Numbered from the stretch's first letter, positions 1-5,559 are shown. The stretch: 6,686 nucleotides of DNA from Candidatus Poseidoniaceae archaeon (GCA_022425185.1 JAKMFY010000164.1:1-6686); one strand, 5' to 3'. Notes: generated from the sequence alone by a model not told the origin. Translations and numbers: made by a program.

Positions 1-1
1 T

Positions 2-763
2 GCATATCGTTATGCTAAAGCGAAGATTCGTGTCGAAGATTCCAGTTTCACGTGGTCATCCAAGCGGAAAAAAGATGGAGCTGAATTGAAAGGTGTTTCA
101 ACAAAGAAAGGACCTGAAATGGTCGCTGCAAACGGTTCACTGGAAGCATTCCTCTTCGAACGCTACTGCTTGTATAGTGAACACAAAGGATGTTTACGCA
201 GAGCCTACGTTCATCATCAACCATGGACCTATCATGATGCAGATGTATCGATGGAGCGAAACACATTGCTCGCCTCGTACAACTTAGGAGTGGATGAGAA
301 TACTCCCGATCTGGTTCACATAGCCGATGGACTTCTAGTCCGCACATGGTCGATCGAAGTGGCAGAACGCATCAAACCAGATGATGCTCGAGACTTCTTG
401 TTCTTAGATGGCAATTGTGGGCTCTGTCATCGTCTTGCTACGTTCATCGATAAGCGGTTAGGGAAAGGAAAACAGTTGGGATATCGTCCGATTATGGATG
501 AGGATGCACAACGCGTTATTGCAACATTGCCCGAGAAGATGCGGGTTGCCGATTCTGTGTATTTGATTCGAAAAGGCAAGCCCTACATCCGTTCTGCAGC
601 AGGAATTCGTGGCCTGTTGTACATGCGATGGTACTACAAAATGTGGTTCCCTTTGCTATGGCTTATTCCTCTTCCATTACGAAACATAGGCTATCGATTC
701 ATTGCACGTTATCGTCATCTTGTGTTTAAGCGACCTACAGAGTGTTTATTCCGAGTGGATTGA
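2..763 (+). CDS. DUF2071-DUF393 fusion protein, 5'-truncated by window edge
   Basis: The frame is open from base 2 to the TGA at 761-763 (253 visible residues) with no upstream stop, so the true start lies outside the window; a TTG at 86 is internal. Visible residues 1 to about 122 match the C-terminal part of the DUF2071 (YqjF-like, COG3361) family: a basic strand region, then GSLEAFLFERYCLY, then a HHQPW segment, then MERNTLL. Residues about 130-253 form a DUF393 (YuxK-like, COG3011) domain: FLFLDGNCGLCHRL with a CxxC pair (Cys139 and Cys142, codons at 416-427), DSVYLI, IRSAAGIRGLL, and an amphipathic LIPLPLRNIGYRFIARYR end. DUF393 proteins are predicted thiol-disulfide oxidoreductases; the DUF2071 fold has no settled function. 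The two being one polypeptide is seen directly. A redox role is inferred from the DG-CGLC motif. No signal peptide can be judged because the N terminus is missing. Confidence 0.88.
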   Translation, partial: AYRYAKAKIRVEDSSFTWSSKRKKDGAELKGVSTKKGPEMVAANGSLEAFLFERYCLYSEHKGCLRRAYVHHQPWTYHDADVSMERNTLLASYNLGVDENTPDLVHIADGLLVRTWSIEVAERIKPDDARDFLFLDGNCGLCHRLATFIDKRLGKGKQLGYRPIMDEDAQRVIATLPEKMRVADSVYLIRKGKPYIRSAAGIRGLLYMRWYYKMWFPLLWLIPLPLRNIGYRFIARYRHLVFKRPTECLFRVD

Positions 764-782
764 TACAAAAACAAGAAAGAAA

Positions 783-799
783 TGACCGTTTTCTGGTCA
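783..799. promoter_or_regulatory. Short inverted repeat TGACC-N7-GGTCA between two genes
   Basis: Perfect 5-bp arms (783-787 and 795-799) flank a T-rich 7-nt spacer, 20 nt after the stop of the DUF2071-DUF393 gene and about 33 nt before the next start. It could be a weak hairpin helping termination, with its T-rich loop, or an operator half-site pair for a regulator. With 5-bp arms, chance occurrence cannot be excluded. Confidence 0.3.
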
Positions 800-810
800 A
801 AACCATCGCG

Positions 811-821
811 CTTGTTATATC
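811..821 (+). promoter_or_regulatory. Candidate archaeal box A upstream of the 832 gene
   Basis: The element TTATAT (815-820) in an otherwise GC-balanced stretch resembles a TATA box. Its centre is only about 15 nt before the ATG at 832. A transcript starting the usual 25-27 nt downstream would begin near 844, inside the annotated gene. This leaves either the promoter or the start codon uncertain. Confidence 0.35.
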
Positions 822-831
822 TGAATTGTAG

Positions 832-1230
832 ATGGAACAACTAGGAATCTTCGGATTCCTGGATGGGATGGGAATGAGCAGAGCGTTTCGCGCAGGCGTT
901 GAAAAACGTCGTAAAATTAAGACTACAGTACAACAACGATCTTGGCAACCTCTACGAGATTTGGCAGGATTAGAATCACGAACGCAATCGATAGGAACGG
1001 AAATGGGACCATTCGTAGATGTCCCTGCTTTGGTTCGAATTGAAAATGAGAAATGGGTCTTTGAGCAGATTGATCCAGAAGTTCTTCATCATCTCACACA
1101 TCGATTGATTCTTCATGAGGAAGAAGGTTCTCGCACCATCGGTGCAACCGTAAGCCTCGCATCAGCAATGCATGTCGCAAAATGCATGGCTGAACAGGAA
1201 CAAAAGATTGTTCTGATTCGTCCGATGTAG
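832..1230 (+). CDS. Uncharacterised 132-aa protein
   Basis: No family was recognised. The protein is soluble-looking, with no membrane span or signal peptide. Residues 17-40 are basic (AFRAGVEKRRKIK). The middle contains a strand-like FVDVPALVRIENEKWVFEQI, and the C-terminal third is helical (DPEVLHHLTHRLIL, then ASAMHVAKCMAEQ) ending in a hydrophobic strand KIVLIRP. This suggests a small alpha/beta domain of unknown role. Codon use resembles the neighbours, which supports a real gene. It ends 7 nt from the convergent secG stop. The start at 832 is the first ATG, but in-frame ATGs at 868 and 874 would fit better with a transcript driven by the TTATAT at 815-820, giving a protein of about 118-120 aa. 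Confidence 0.7.
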   Translation: MEQLGIFGFLDGMGMSRAFRAGVEKRRKIKTTVQQRSWQPLRDLAGLESRTQSIGTEMGPFVDVPALVRIENEKWVFEQIDPEVLHHLTHRLILHEEEGSRTIGATVSLASAMHVAKCMAEQEQKIVLIRPM

Positions 1231-1237
1231 GACAGTT

Positions 1238-1423
1238 TCAGAAGAGGTTCATAATCGCTTGAACAACGCCTTCGTTGACAAGGTAGAAGAATCCACCAAT
1301 GACGAAACAAGCGAAGTACACTTGGAACGGTGAGATTTTCATAGCTTCTTCCGACTCTTCATCGAAGTATCGAATCAAACCGGCTGCTTGCTGAATACCG
1401 CTGCCTTCAGATTTCTTTGCCAT
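1238..1423 (-). CDS. secG: Preprotein translocase subunit SecG (archaeal Sec61-beta)
   Basis: The 61-residue protein is the small beta subunit of the SecYEbeta channel, which threads proteins across or into the cytoplasmic membrane. The diagnostic pattern is a short polar N terminus, the conserved AGLIRYFDEE segment (residues about 14-23), a KISP turn, and one C-terminal hydrophobic span (about residues 34-56) followed by a very short tail. This is the archaeal and eukaryotic Sec61-beta arrangement, not bacterial SecG, which has two spans. Start choice: an ATG at 1432 would add MVH, but MAKK at 1423 matches the usual beginning of archaeal homologues. A box A at 1451-1460 predicts transcription starting near 1430, so either ATG would have almost no leader. 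The gene lies about 40 nt downstream of a co-oriented orphan and converges on the gene at 832-1230. Confidence 0.92.
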   Translation of the reverse strand: MAKKSEGSGIQQAAGLIRYFDEESEEAMKISPFQVYFACFVIGGFFYLVNEGVVQAIMNLF

Positions 1424-1450
1424 GTGGACCATTCCATCCGAGTTGCCTTT

Positions 1451-1460
1451 CCTTTATGAA
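1451..1460 (-). promoter_or_regulatory. Box A promoter element for secG
   Basis: On the minus strand this reads TTCATAAAGG, a TATA-like element centred about 24 nt upstream of the ATG at 1432 and about 33 nt upstream of the one at 1423. It fits an independent, nearly leaderless secG transcript despite the co-oriented gene upstream. Confidence 0.45.
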
Positions 1461-1472
1461 CGCAACGCGCGG

Positions 1473-2303
1473 TCATTCGGATTCACTATCGGTCATATCG
1501 ACGAAAGGAACATCCTCTTCAATGATGAGCAGCGACCCATCTGGGCTTTCTTCTTCTTCAGTTTCAATAGGAACAAGCAGGGCTGCCTCTCCACGGGACA
1601 AGGCGCGCTCCACAGCGGGTGTGTTGTCATCTGCGAGGGCTTGTTGAGCAAGTCCAATCTCAAGATTGGCCAGTTCGATGAGGTTGGGATCAACATCTCC
1701 TTTCTTTTCAAGTCGAGAGATGTGGTGTTCAAGGGCTGCAATCGATTCAGAAAGAAGGCTCTTCGCTCGTTTCTGGTGCGCTCTCCAAAGCATTTCGTTG
1801 GCTTTGAGTGAACTTCCTGTCTTTGCAAGTCCTTTCTCAGCACTTCTCCGGTGAGCAAATTCCCACGGGTTGTGTTGAGAAGCAGCTGCAAGGTCATGGA
1901 TGATACGGGCTCGATCTTCAACAGGACCTCGCATGATGATGACGTTACGATAGCCAGAAGTCAGCAAGCCAAAGCCCCAGTAAGGAATTGATTGAACCGA
2001 TACATGCAATGCACCTGCGGTGTATTCAAGCATCCACTTTTGCTCGTCAAAGCCAGGAATTTCAGTAAAAACAGGTGTTTCAGCACCGACGCAACACTTG
2101 AGCAGTGTTTCACAGACATCACCAAGGTAGACCTTACTCGAAGGTCCTTTGAACTGAGCAGAACGCAGGTATCGCCCAGATTCATCGACGCAATGGGTCG
2201 ATTTCGCCTTACGTACCTGTGCATGGATGACAGAACGTTCTGGGTGAAGGTCGACCTCCATGAATCGAGGAGGCCACTCCAGTTCATCAAGCCAACCCCT
2301 CAT
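1473..2303 (-). CDS. Uncharacterised 276-aa protein with helical C-terminal half and acidic tail
   Basis: No family was recognised. Residues 1-125 look alpha/beta: a Trp/Pro-rich start (WLDELEWPPRF), strands such as SVIHAQV and SKVYLGDVC, three cysteines at 64, 70 and 71, and strands around LHVSVQSIPYWGFGLL and NVIIMRGP. From about 127 to 240 the protein is mostly charged helix, including ESIAALEHHISRLEKK and LANLEIGLAQQALADD, reminiscent of paired helices or a coiled coil. The last 30 residues are strongly acidic (ETEEEE, then IIEED, ending TDSESE). No signal peptide or membrane span is apparent, so it is probably cytoplasmic. An in-frame TGA at 2322-2324 leaves the ATG at 2301-2303 as the only good start. 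It is transcribed towards secG and diverges from the helix-hairpin-helix gene at 2389. Confidence 0.8.
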   Translation of the reverse strand: MRGWLDELEWPPRFMEVDLHPERSVIHAQVRKAKSTHCVDESGRYLRSAQFKGPSSKVYLGDVCETLLKCCVGAETPVFTEIPGFDEQKWMLEYTAGALHVSVQSIPYWGFGLLTSGYRNVIIMRGPVEDRARIIHDLAAASQHNPWEFAHRRSAEKGLAKTGSSLKANEMLWRAHQKRAKSLLSESIAALEHHISRLEKKGDVDPNLIELANLEIGLAQQALADDNTPAVERALSRGEAALLVPIETEEEESPDGSLLIIEEDVPFVDMTDSESE

Positions 2304-2342
2304 CTGGTTGAGCGTAGGTACTCACCTTTCGCGTCTTCACCA

Positions 2343-2371
2343 AATTATCAAACGATTATAGTGGAATAATT
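2343..2371. promoter_or_regulatory. Inverted repeat in the divergent promoter region
   Basis: Arms AATTAT (2343-2348) and ATAATT (2366-2371) are perfectly complementary and centred at 2357, spanning 29 bp. The region separates divergent genes starting at 2303 (-) and 2389 (+). It contains TATA-like words on both strands: TTTGATAATTTG on the minus strand and GATTATAG on the plus strand. The symmetry may simply be two back-to-back box A elements, or it may be a binding site for a dimeric regulator acting on both genes. Confidence 0.4.
2353..2360 (+). promoter_or_regulatory. Box A promoter element for the helix-hairpin-helix gene
   Basis: CGATTATA is centred about 31-32 nt upstream of the ATG at 2389, which predicts transcription starting near 2383-2385 and a leader of only a few nucleotides. 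This supports the ATG at 2389 over the internal ATG at 2410. Confidence 0.45.
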
Positions 2372-2388
2372 CAAGAGGGTCAGCGGCT

Positions 2389-2886
2389 ATGGCTATTCAG
2401 GGTCAGACTATGGCAGCGAAGAAGAAGGCAACAAGTGACGAAGAATTGACTGCACTACCAGGCGTAGGTGCAGCGACTGCAAAGAAATTACAAGCGGCTG
2501 GATTGACCACTGCCGCTAAGATTGCTAAGGCTGGAAAAGCCGGTTTGGAAAAGGCTGGAATGAACGCTCCGAGTGCTGCAAAACTTGCAGCAGCGGTTGC
2601 AAAGCACAAGGCAAAGTCCACCGCTAAGAAAGCGACATCGTCTGCAAAGAAAACAGCCTCAAAGGCGAAGGCTGCTGTGAAATCAACCGCTTCCAAAACC
2701 AAGTCAAAAGCCAAAGGGGCTGCATCAAAAGCAACAGCTGCTGGTAAGAATGTGGCAGAAAAGGTTGTTGAGAAAACAAAGGGATCTCAACAAGTCAAAG
2801 GTGAGAAATCTGAAGATGGCCGTAAAGGAAAGACACTGAAGATTCCACGAAGTGTTGCTGATATGCCTTGGTTCCGCAAAGGTTGA
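2389..2886 (+). CDS. Helix-hairpin-helix protein with histone-H1-like Lys/Ala tail
   Basis: This 165-aa, very basic protein has three parts. Residues about 18-70 form a tandem helix-hairpin-helix domain of the kind at the N terminus of RadA/Rad51: LPGVGAATAKKLQAAGL, followed by a second hairpin around KAGMNAPSAAKLAAAV. Such domains bind the DNA backbone without sequence specificity. Residues about 71-135 are a low-complexity tail of Lys, Ala, Ser and Thr with AKK and SKAK repeats, like the C-terminal tail of histone H1 or bacterial H1-like proteins. The last 18 residues (TLKIPRSVADMPWFRKG) return to ordinary composition with a Trp-Phe pair and look like a short conserved module. A nucleoid-packaging or DNA-bridging role is inferred from this build; no enzymatic motif is present. 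A start at 2410 (MAAKKK) is possible, but a box A near 2357 favours 2389. Confidence 0.87.
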   Translation: MAIQGQTMAAKKKATSDEELTALPGVGAATAKKLQAAGLTTAAKIAKAGKAGLEKAGMNAPSAAKLAAAVAKHKAKSTAKKATSSAKKTASKAKAAVKSTASKTKSKAKGAASKATAAGKNVAEKVVEKTKGSQQVKGEKSEDGRKGKTLKIPRSVADMPWFRKG

Positions 2887-2902
2887 ACCAAATTCACCGC
2901 TA

Positions 2903-2911
2903 CATTGTAAA
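2903..2911 (+). promoter_or_regulatory. Weak box A candidate for the small zinc protein gene
   Basis: CATTGTAAA is centred about 28 nt upstream of the ATG at 2935, the expected distance for a leaderless archaeal transcript. The match to a TATA box is poor, so readthrough from the gene ending at 2886 is equally possible. Confidence 0.25.
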
Positions 2912-2934
2912 GCCGTCTCGACTGACTGTACGGT

Positions 2935-3117
2935 ATGCCTCGAAGGAAGTATGGTCGTCTGCGTAAGACGGTAGAACTTCCACCAAAAGGAAACTGTTCA
3001 CGATGTCGAAGTGGTAAATTCTGCCCGATTGAAGGACATTCTGGTCAAGATGTGAAACCTGCTCGTGACTGGGCAGGTCCTGAAGCCATCGACAAACGTA
3101 AGCGATCACATTCGTGA
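2935..3117 (+). CDS. Small putative zinc-binding basic protein (60 aa)
   Basis: No family was recognised. The protein begins with a strongly basic stretch (MPRRKYGRLRK) and contains CSRCRSGKFCPIEGH: Cys21, Cys24, Cys30 and His35 in the order C-x2-C-x5-C-x4-H, a plausible single zinc site. Its C terminus is again basic (DKRKRSHS). Size, charge and cysteine pattern are typical of small archaeal nucleic-acid or ribosome-associated zinc proteins, but that role is inference. It lies 48 nt downstream of the helix-hairpin-helix gene on the same strand, possibly cotranscribed. The last 12 bp overlap the 3' end of the convergent xerA gene. Being short, it could be spurious, but the cysteine spacing and codon use argue it is real. 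Confidence 0.62.
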   Translation: MPRRKYGRLRKTVELPPKGNCSRCRSGKFCPIEGHSGQDVKPARDWAGPEAIDKRKRSHS

Positions 3118-4200
3118 GATATCAATGCCGAATGTTTGTGTTCCACCTTGTTCATCAACAAGATCTTCATCGACACTACCGCTCTCACTGATCGTTTGTC
3201 GCATCGATTGTGCACGATGGTAGACTTCACGCAATGTTTGGTCGGAAATATCGAGATAGACACGGGTTGTTGCAATGCTGGTGTGGCCGAGTAAACGTTG
3301 GATTGTCACCAAATCAGCACCGCGTTCAAGCAAGCCTGTTGCGAAATTGTGACGAAGAACGTGTGGAGTCAATCGGCCCTTTGGAATAGTAGCCTCTTCA
3401 GCGAGTTGGTCCATTAATCTCTGAACGCCTCTTGGTTGTAAGCGACGTCCAGCAGAATTGAGCAAGAAGGCTTGGTCATCTTCTCGTAGACGAGATGTTC
3501 GTATTGGAAGATAGGCGTCGATGCATTCTTTAGTTCGCTGAGTAAACAAAACGATTCTGTCCTTGTCGCCTTTTCCACCCAAGACTTTTGCATGCAATCC
3601 TTCCATTTCCAAATCTGCAAGGTTGAGATTGCATATTTCTGAAACGCGCATACCGGTATCGAGAAGAACAGTAACAACGACGGATGCAATCGCATTCTCG
3701 GAGGTATTGGCTGCTTCGATGACCGAGGTCAGTTCACGTCGAGAGAGTGTTCGTGGAAGTTTTCGTCCAGTGCGTGCTCGAACCAAATGGTCTGGCCATC
3801 GATGTCCAAGCCATTTGATGATGTGTCGAGCAGCGGCTAAGCGAGCGTTGTAAGTTGATGGACTAAGTTCACTCATCGAATGCGTCCATCGATCGATTCG
3901 TCCACTGTGTGGCTCCAATCTGTTTGCAAGCGTTCGAACCGTCATCGATTCAAGCCCACTTGTACTGAGGATATCTTCTCCCGGAAGAGGTGTTTCTACA
4001 AGGGCGCGTAGACCATTGAGGTAGGTTTTACGCGTGTTTTCTGATTTGTTCTCAGTACGTAATTGTTGATCGTAACAATCCAACCAAGGTAGATTCTGAA
4101 TGTGTGCTAAACGCGGAGGTAACGTAACGTCTTCATCCGATAGACGTAGCTGACTCGGTCGTTGAGCCTTCGGCTGTGTATGTTTCCTTTCCGTATTCAT
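3106..4200 (-). CDS. xerA: Tyrosine recombinase XerA-like
   Basis: This is a site-specific recombinase of the XerC/XerD/XerA family, which resolves chromosome dimers at dif-type sites. With the chosen start it is 364 aa. An N-terminal core-binding domain (from about LPWLDCYDQQL to HIIKWLG) precedes the catalytic domain. All catalytic residues are visible, numbered from the ATG at 4200: Arg185 (DTGMRVSE), Lys210 (GGKGDKDR), His280 and Arg283 (HVLRH), His306 (LLGHTSIATT) and nucleophile Tyr315 (RVYLDIS). It appears intact and active. A 49-residue tail after the tyrosine includes an acidic patch. Start choice: an ATG at 4200 follows GGTGA by 4 nt. An in-frame ATG at 4278 (390 aa) and a TTG at 4314 overlapping the rimK stop (402 aa) are alternatives, but that stretch is unusually GC-rich and structured. 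It lies downstream of rimK, probably in one operon. Confidence 0.92.
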   Translation of the reverse strand: MNTERKHTQPKAQRPSQLRLSDEDVTLPPRLAHIQNLPWLDCYDQQLRTENKSENTRKTYLNGLRALVETPLPGEDILSTSGLESMTVRTLANRLEPHSGRIDRWTHSMSELSPSTYNARLAAARHIIKWLGHRWPDHLVRARTGRKLPRTLSRRELTSVIEAANTSENAIASVVVTVLLDTGMRVSEICNLNLADLEMEGLHAKVLGGKGDKDRIVLFTQRTKECIDAYLPIRTSRLREDDQAFLLNSAGRRLQPRGVQRLMDQLAEEATIPKGRLTPHVLRHNFATGLLERGADLVTIQRLLGHTSIATTRVYLDISDQTLREVYHRAQSMRQTISESGSVDEDLVDEQGGTQTFGIDISRM

Positions 4201-4255
4201 GGCGTCACCGCCTTCCTCGCCGAGGCGAGGTGTGCATCCCGTGCTCTTGCGAGCA
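4201..4255 (-). other. Three tandem hairpins at the rimK-xerA junction, two with GNRA-type loops
   Basis: On the minus strand, reading towards the xerA ATG at 4200, three perfect stem-loops follow each other: TGCTC-GCAA-GAGCA (4255-4242), CCTCGC-CTCG-GCGAGG (4230-4215) and GGCG-GTGA-CGCC (4212-4201). GCAA and GTGA are GNRA tetraloops, which stabilise RNA hairpins. The last hairpin touches the ATG, and its loop together with one stem base contains the GGTGA ribosome-binding sequence. This could be a structured leader controlling xerA translation or a processing site in the rimK-xerA mRNA. It would instead be coding sequence if xerA starts at 4278 or 4314. Function is inferred; the pairing is seen. 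Confidence 0.45.
4205..4209 (-). promoter_or_regulatory. Ribosome binding site GGTGA for xerA
   Basis: GGTGA on the minus strand ends 4 nt before the ATG at 4200 and complements the 3' end of archaeal 16S rRNA. No comparable motif precedes the ATG at 4278. This supports 4200 as the start, although the sequence lies inside a small hairpin that could occlude it. Confidence 0.45.
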
Positions 4256-4310
4256 AACTGCAGTAGACGGTCCTCCATATCAAACTGTTGTGTGAAGTTG
4301 AGAGCAGAAA

Positions 4311-5528
4311 TCAAGCATTGCTCTCTTCGCTTGCAGGTCCGTCAATCGGACGCTGTGGGCTGGTTGACATGGCTTTACGAAGGGTTGCTCGTAGTGATTC
4401 GAGTTCTCCATAACAAATCAGAACATCATCGAAACGAAGTTGAATAGAGGATTCAGGATTCCACATCAATCGATCTCCACGACTGAGGGCGAACACTGGT
4501 GTGTTGGGACTTCCATGGAACACTTCTCCAATCGACATTCCAATCAAGTTTGGATGTTGAAGCAATTGAATTGAGAGGACGCCTTCGCCTGGAATTGTTC
4601 TCAACAATTGGTCAAGGCCAACGTCACTAAAGTCAGTATCACTGATGACGAAATCGACGATTGCACCTGCAACATTGACACCGCTTGCCTTCTCAATTCC
4701 CTCAAGACCAGGACTTGAATTGACTTCGAGAACAAGTGGGCCATCATCAGATTCGAGCAAGTCAACACCTGCAATGCGAAGGCCGAGGATACGTGCTGCT
4801 CTGCATGCAACTTCTTCATAGGCAGGGTCGAGTTCAACAGGTTCAACCGTCCCATTAAGATGGAAATTGCTTCTGAATTCACGTCCACGTGCTCGACGTC
4901 GCATGCTTGCAACGACACGATCGCCAACGACGAGTGCTCGAATATCGGTTCCATGAGATTCAACGATGTACTCTTGAACGAGAACTGCTTTTCCTGTATG
5001 AAGCAATCCTTGGACGAGGTTTCGGGTTTCTTGATGCGTATGACGAAGGAAGACGCCTTGGCCTTGTGTTCCTTCTGTAACCTTGACCACAACAGGCAAT
5101 CCTCCAACTGAAGCAATGGCTTGTTCAACATCTGCAGTATCTCGAACATAGACTGTACGAGGTACAGGTATTCTGTTTCGAGCGAGCAGTTGGGAAGCGT
5201 GTAGTTTGTCGCGACTTTGGAGGATTCCTTGACCCGTATTAGCAGTCCAGATGCCCATTTGTTCCAAGTGACGCAATACGGCAACACCGTGTCGAGTAAT
5301 GGAGTGGCCAATACGTGGAATGACTGCATCAAAGCCAATGGGTTTGCCTTCGTGCATGATATCAATCGAGCCATCATCGACGAATAATGAGAAGCTCATA
5401 GGATCGAGAACATTGACATCAAGGCCTCGTTTTCGAGCTTCTTCGACCAAGCGTCGAGTGGAGTATAATCGTGCTCCGCGCGACAAAACAGCAAGGCGAA
5501 CACCTCCATCTCGCCCAGACTCGCTCAT
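4311..5528 (-). CDS. rimK: RimK-family ATP-grasp glutamate ligase with C-terminal RCK_C-like domain
   Basis: Residues about 10-298 follow E. coli RimK almost motif for motif: LSRGARLYSTRRL, DP at 42-43, FDAVIPRIGHSITRHG, SRDKLHASQLLAR, VVVKVTEGTQGQGV (Lys149), VQEYIVE (Glu187), DIRALVVGDRVVASMRRRA, FRSNFH, GVDLL (Asp256) and LEVNSSPGLEGIEK (Glu268, Asn270). RimK enzymes use ATP to form amide bonds with glutamate: RimK on ribosomal protein S6, archaeal MptN and CofF on methanopterin and F420. The acceptor here is not determinable. Residues about 314-387 are an additional domain resembling RCK_C/TrkA_C, the ligand-binding regulatory module of K+ channels and transporters: Gly-330 and SIGEVF, PVFALSRGDRLMWNP, then FDDVLICYGELESL. 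Bacterial RimK is about 300 aa, so this 405-aa form is a fusion. It probably has a leaderless start at 5528 and is followed by xerA. Confidence 0.9.
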   Translation of the reverse strand: MSESGRDGGVRLAVLSRGARLYSTRRLVEEARKRGLDVNVLDPMSFSLFVDDGSIDIMHEGKPIGFDAVIPRIGHSITRHGVAVLRHLEQMGIWTANTGQGILQSRDKLHASQLLARNRIPVPRTVYVRDTADVEQAIASVGGLPVVVKVTEGTQGQGVFLRHTHQETRNLVQGLLHTGKAVLVQEYIVESHGTDIRALVVGDRVVASMRRRARGREFRSNFHLNGTVEPVELDPAYEEVACRAARILGLRIAGVDLLESDDGPLVLEVNSSPGLEGIEKASGVNVAGAIVDFVISDTDFSDVGLDQLLRTIPGEGVLSIQLLQHPNLIGMSIGEVFHGSPNTPVFALSRGDRLMWNPESSIQLRFDDVLICYGELESLRATLRKAMSTSPQRPIDGPASEESNA

Positions 5529-5550
5529 GATAAGAAGAATATGGGAGGGG

Positions 5551-5559
5551 ATTTGAAAT
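5551..5559. promoter_or_regulatory. Near-palindromic shared box A between rimK and the membrane protein gene
   Basis: ATTTGAAAT is self-complementary except at its central base. Its centre (5555) lies 27 nt from the minus-strand ATG of rimK (5528) and 29 nt from the plus-strand ATG at 5584. It is the only strongly TATA-like word in the 55-bp intergenic gap. One TBP site could therefore serve both divergent genes, each with a leaderless or nearly leaderless mRNA. Confidence 0.5.

Noticed and set aside
86..88. TTG as start of the DUF2071-DUF393 gene
   Set aside because: The frame stays open to the window edge and the upstream residues match DUF2071, so this is an internal codon.
1032..1040. 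GGTTCGAAT, resembling a tRNA T-arm
   Set aside because: No matching acceptor, D or anticodon stems surround it and it lies in frame inside the 832-1230 gene.
1543..1565. TTC repeats suggesting a microsatellite
   Set aside because: They encode the glutamate run in the acidic tail of the 1473-2303 protein; no longer repeat is present.
2403..2714. Long minus-strand open frame rich in Ala, Val and Phe opposite the helix-hairpin-helix gene
   Set aside because: It is the antisense shadow of a Lys/Ala-rich repeat; the plus-strand protein has a recognisable domain and promoter.
3932..3939. GTTCGAAC palindrome, also T-loop-like
   Set aside because: It falls within xerA coding sequence, and flanking bases do not form a tRNA cloverleaf.
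3106..4314. Phage or integrative-element integrase with attachment site
   Set aside because: The recombinase has XerA-type motifs, sits in an operon with rimK, and no tRNA target, direct repeats or phage genes flank it. No dif-like 28-bp site was recognised in the window.
4199..4447. Plus-strand open frame across the rimK-xerA junction
   Set aside because: It is antisense to two well-supported coding regions, low-complexity at its start, and has no promoter or motif.
4601..5377. 258-aa minus-strand open frame inside rimK
   Set aside because: It is an alternate frame of the clearly RimK-homologous gene with no recognisable motif of its own.
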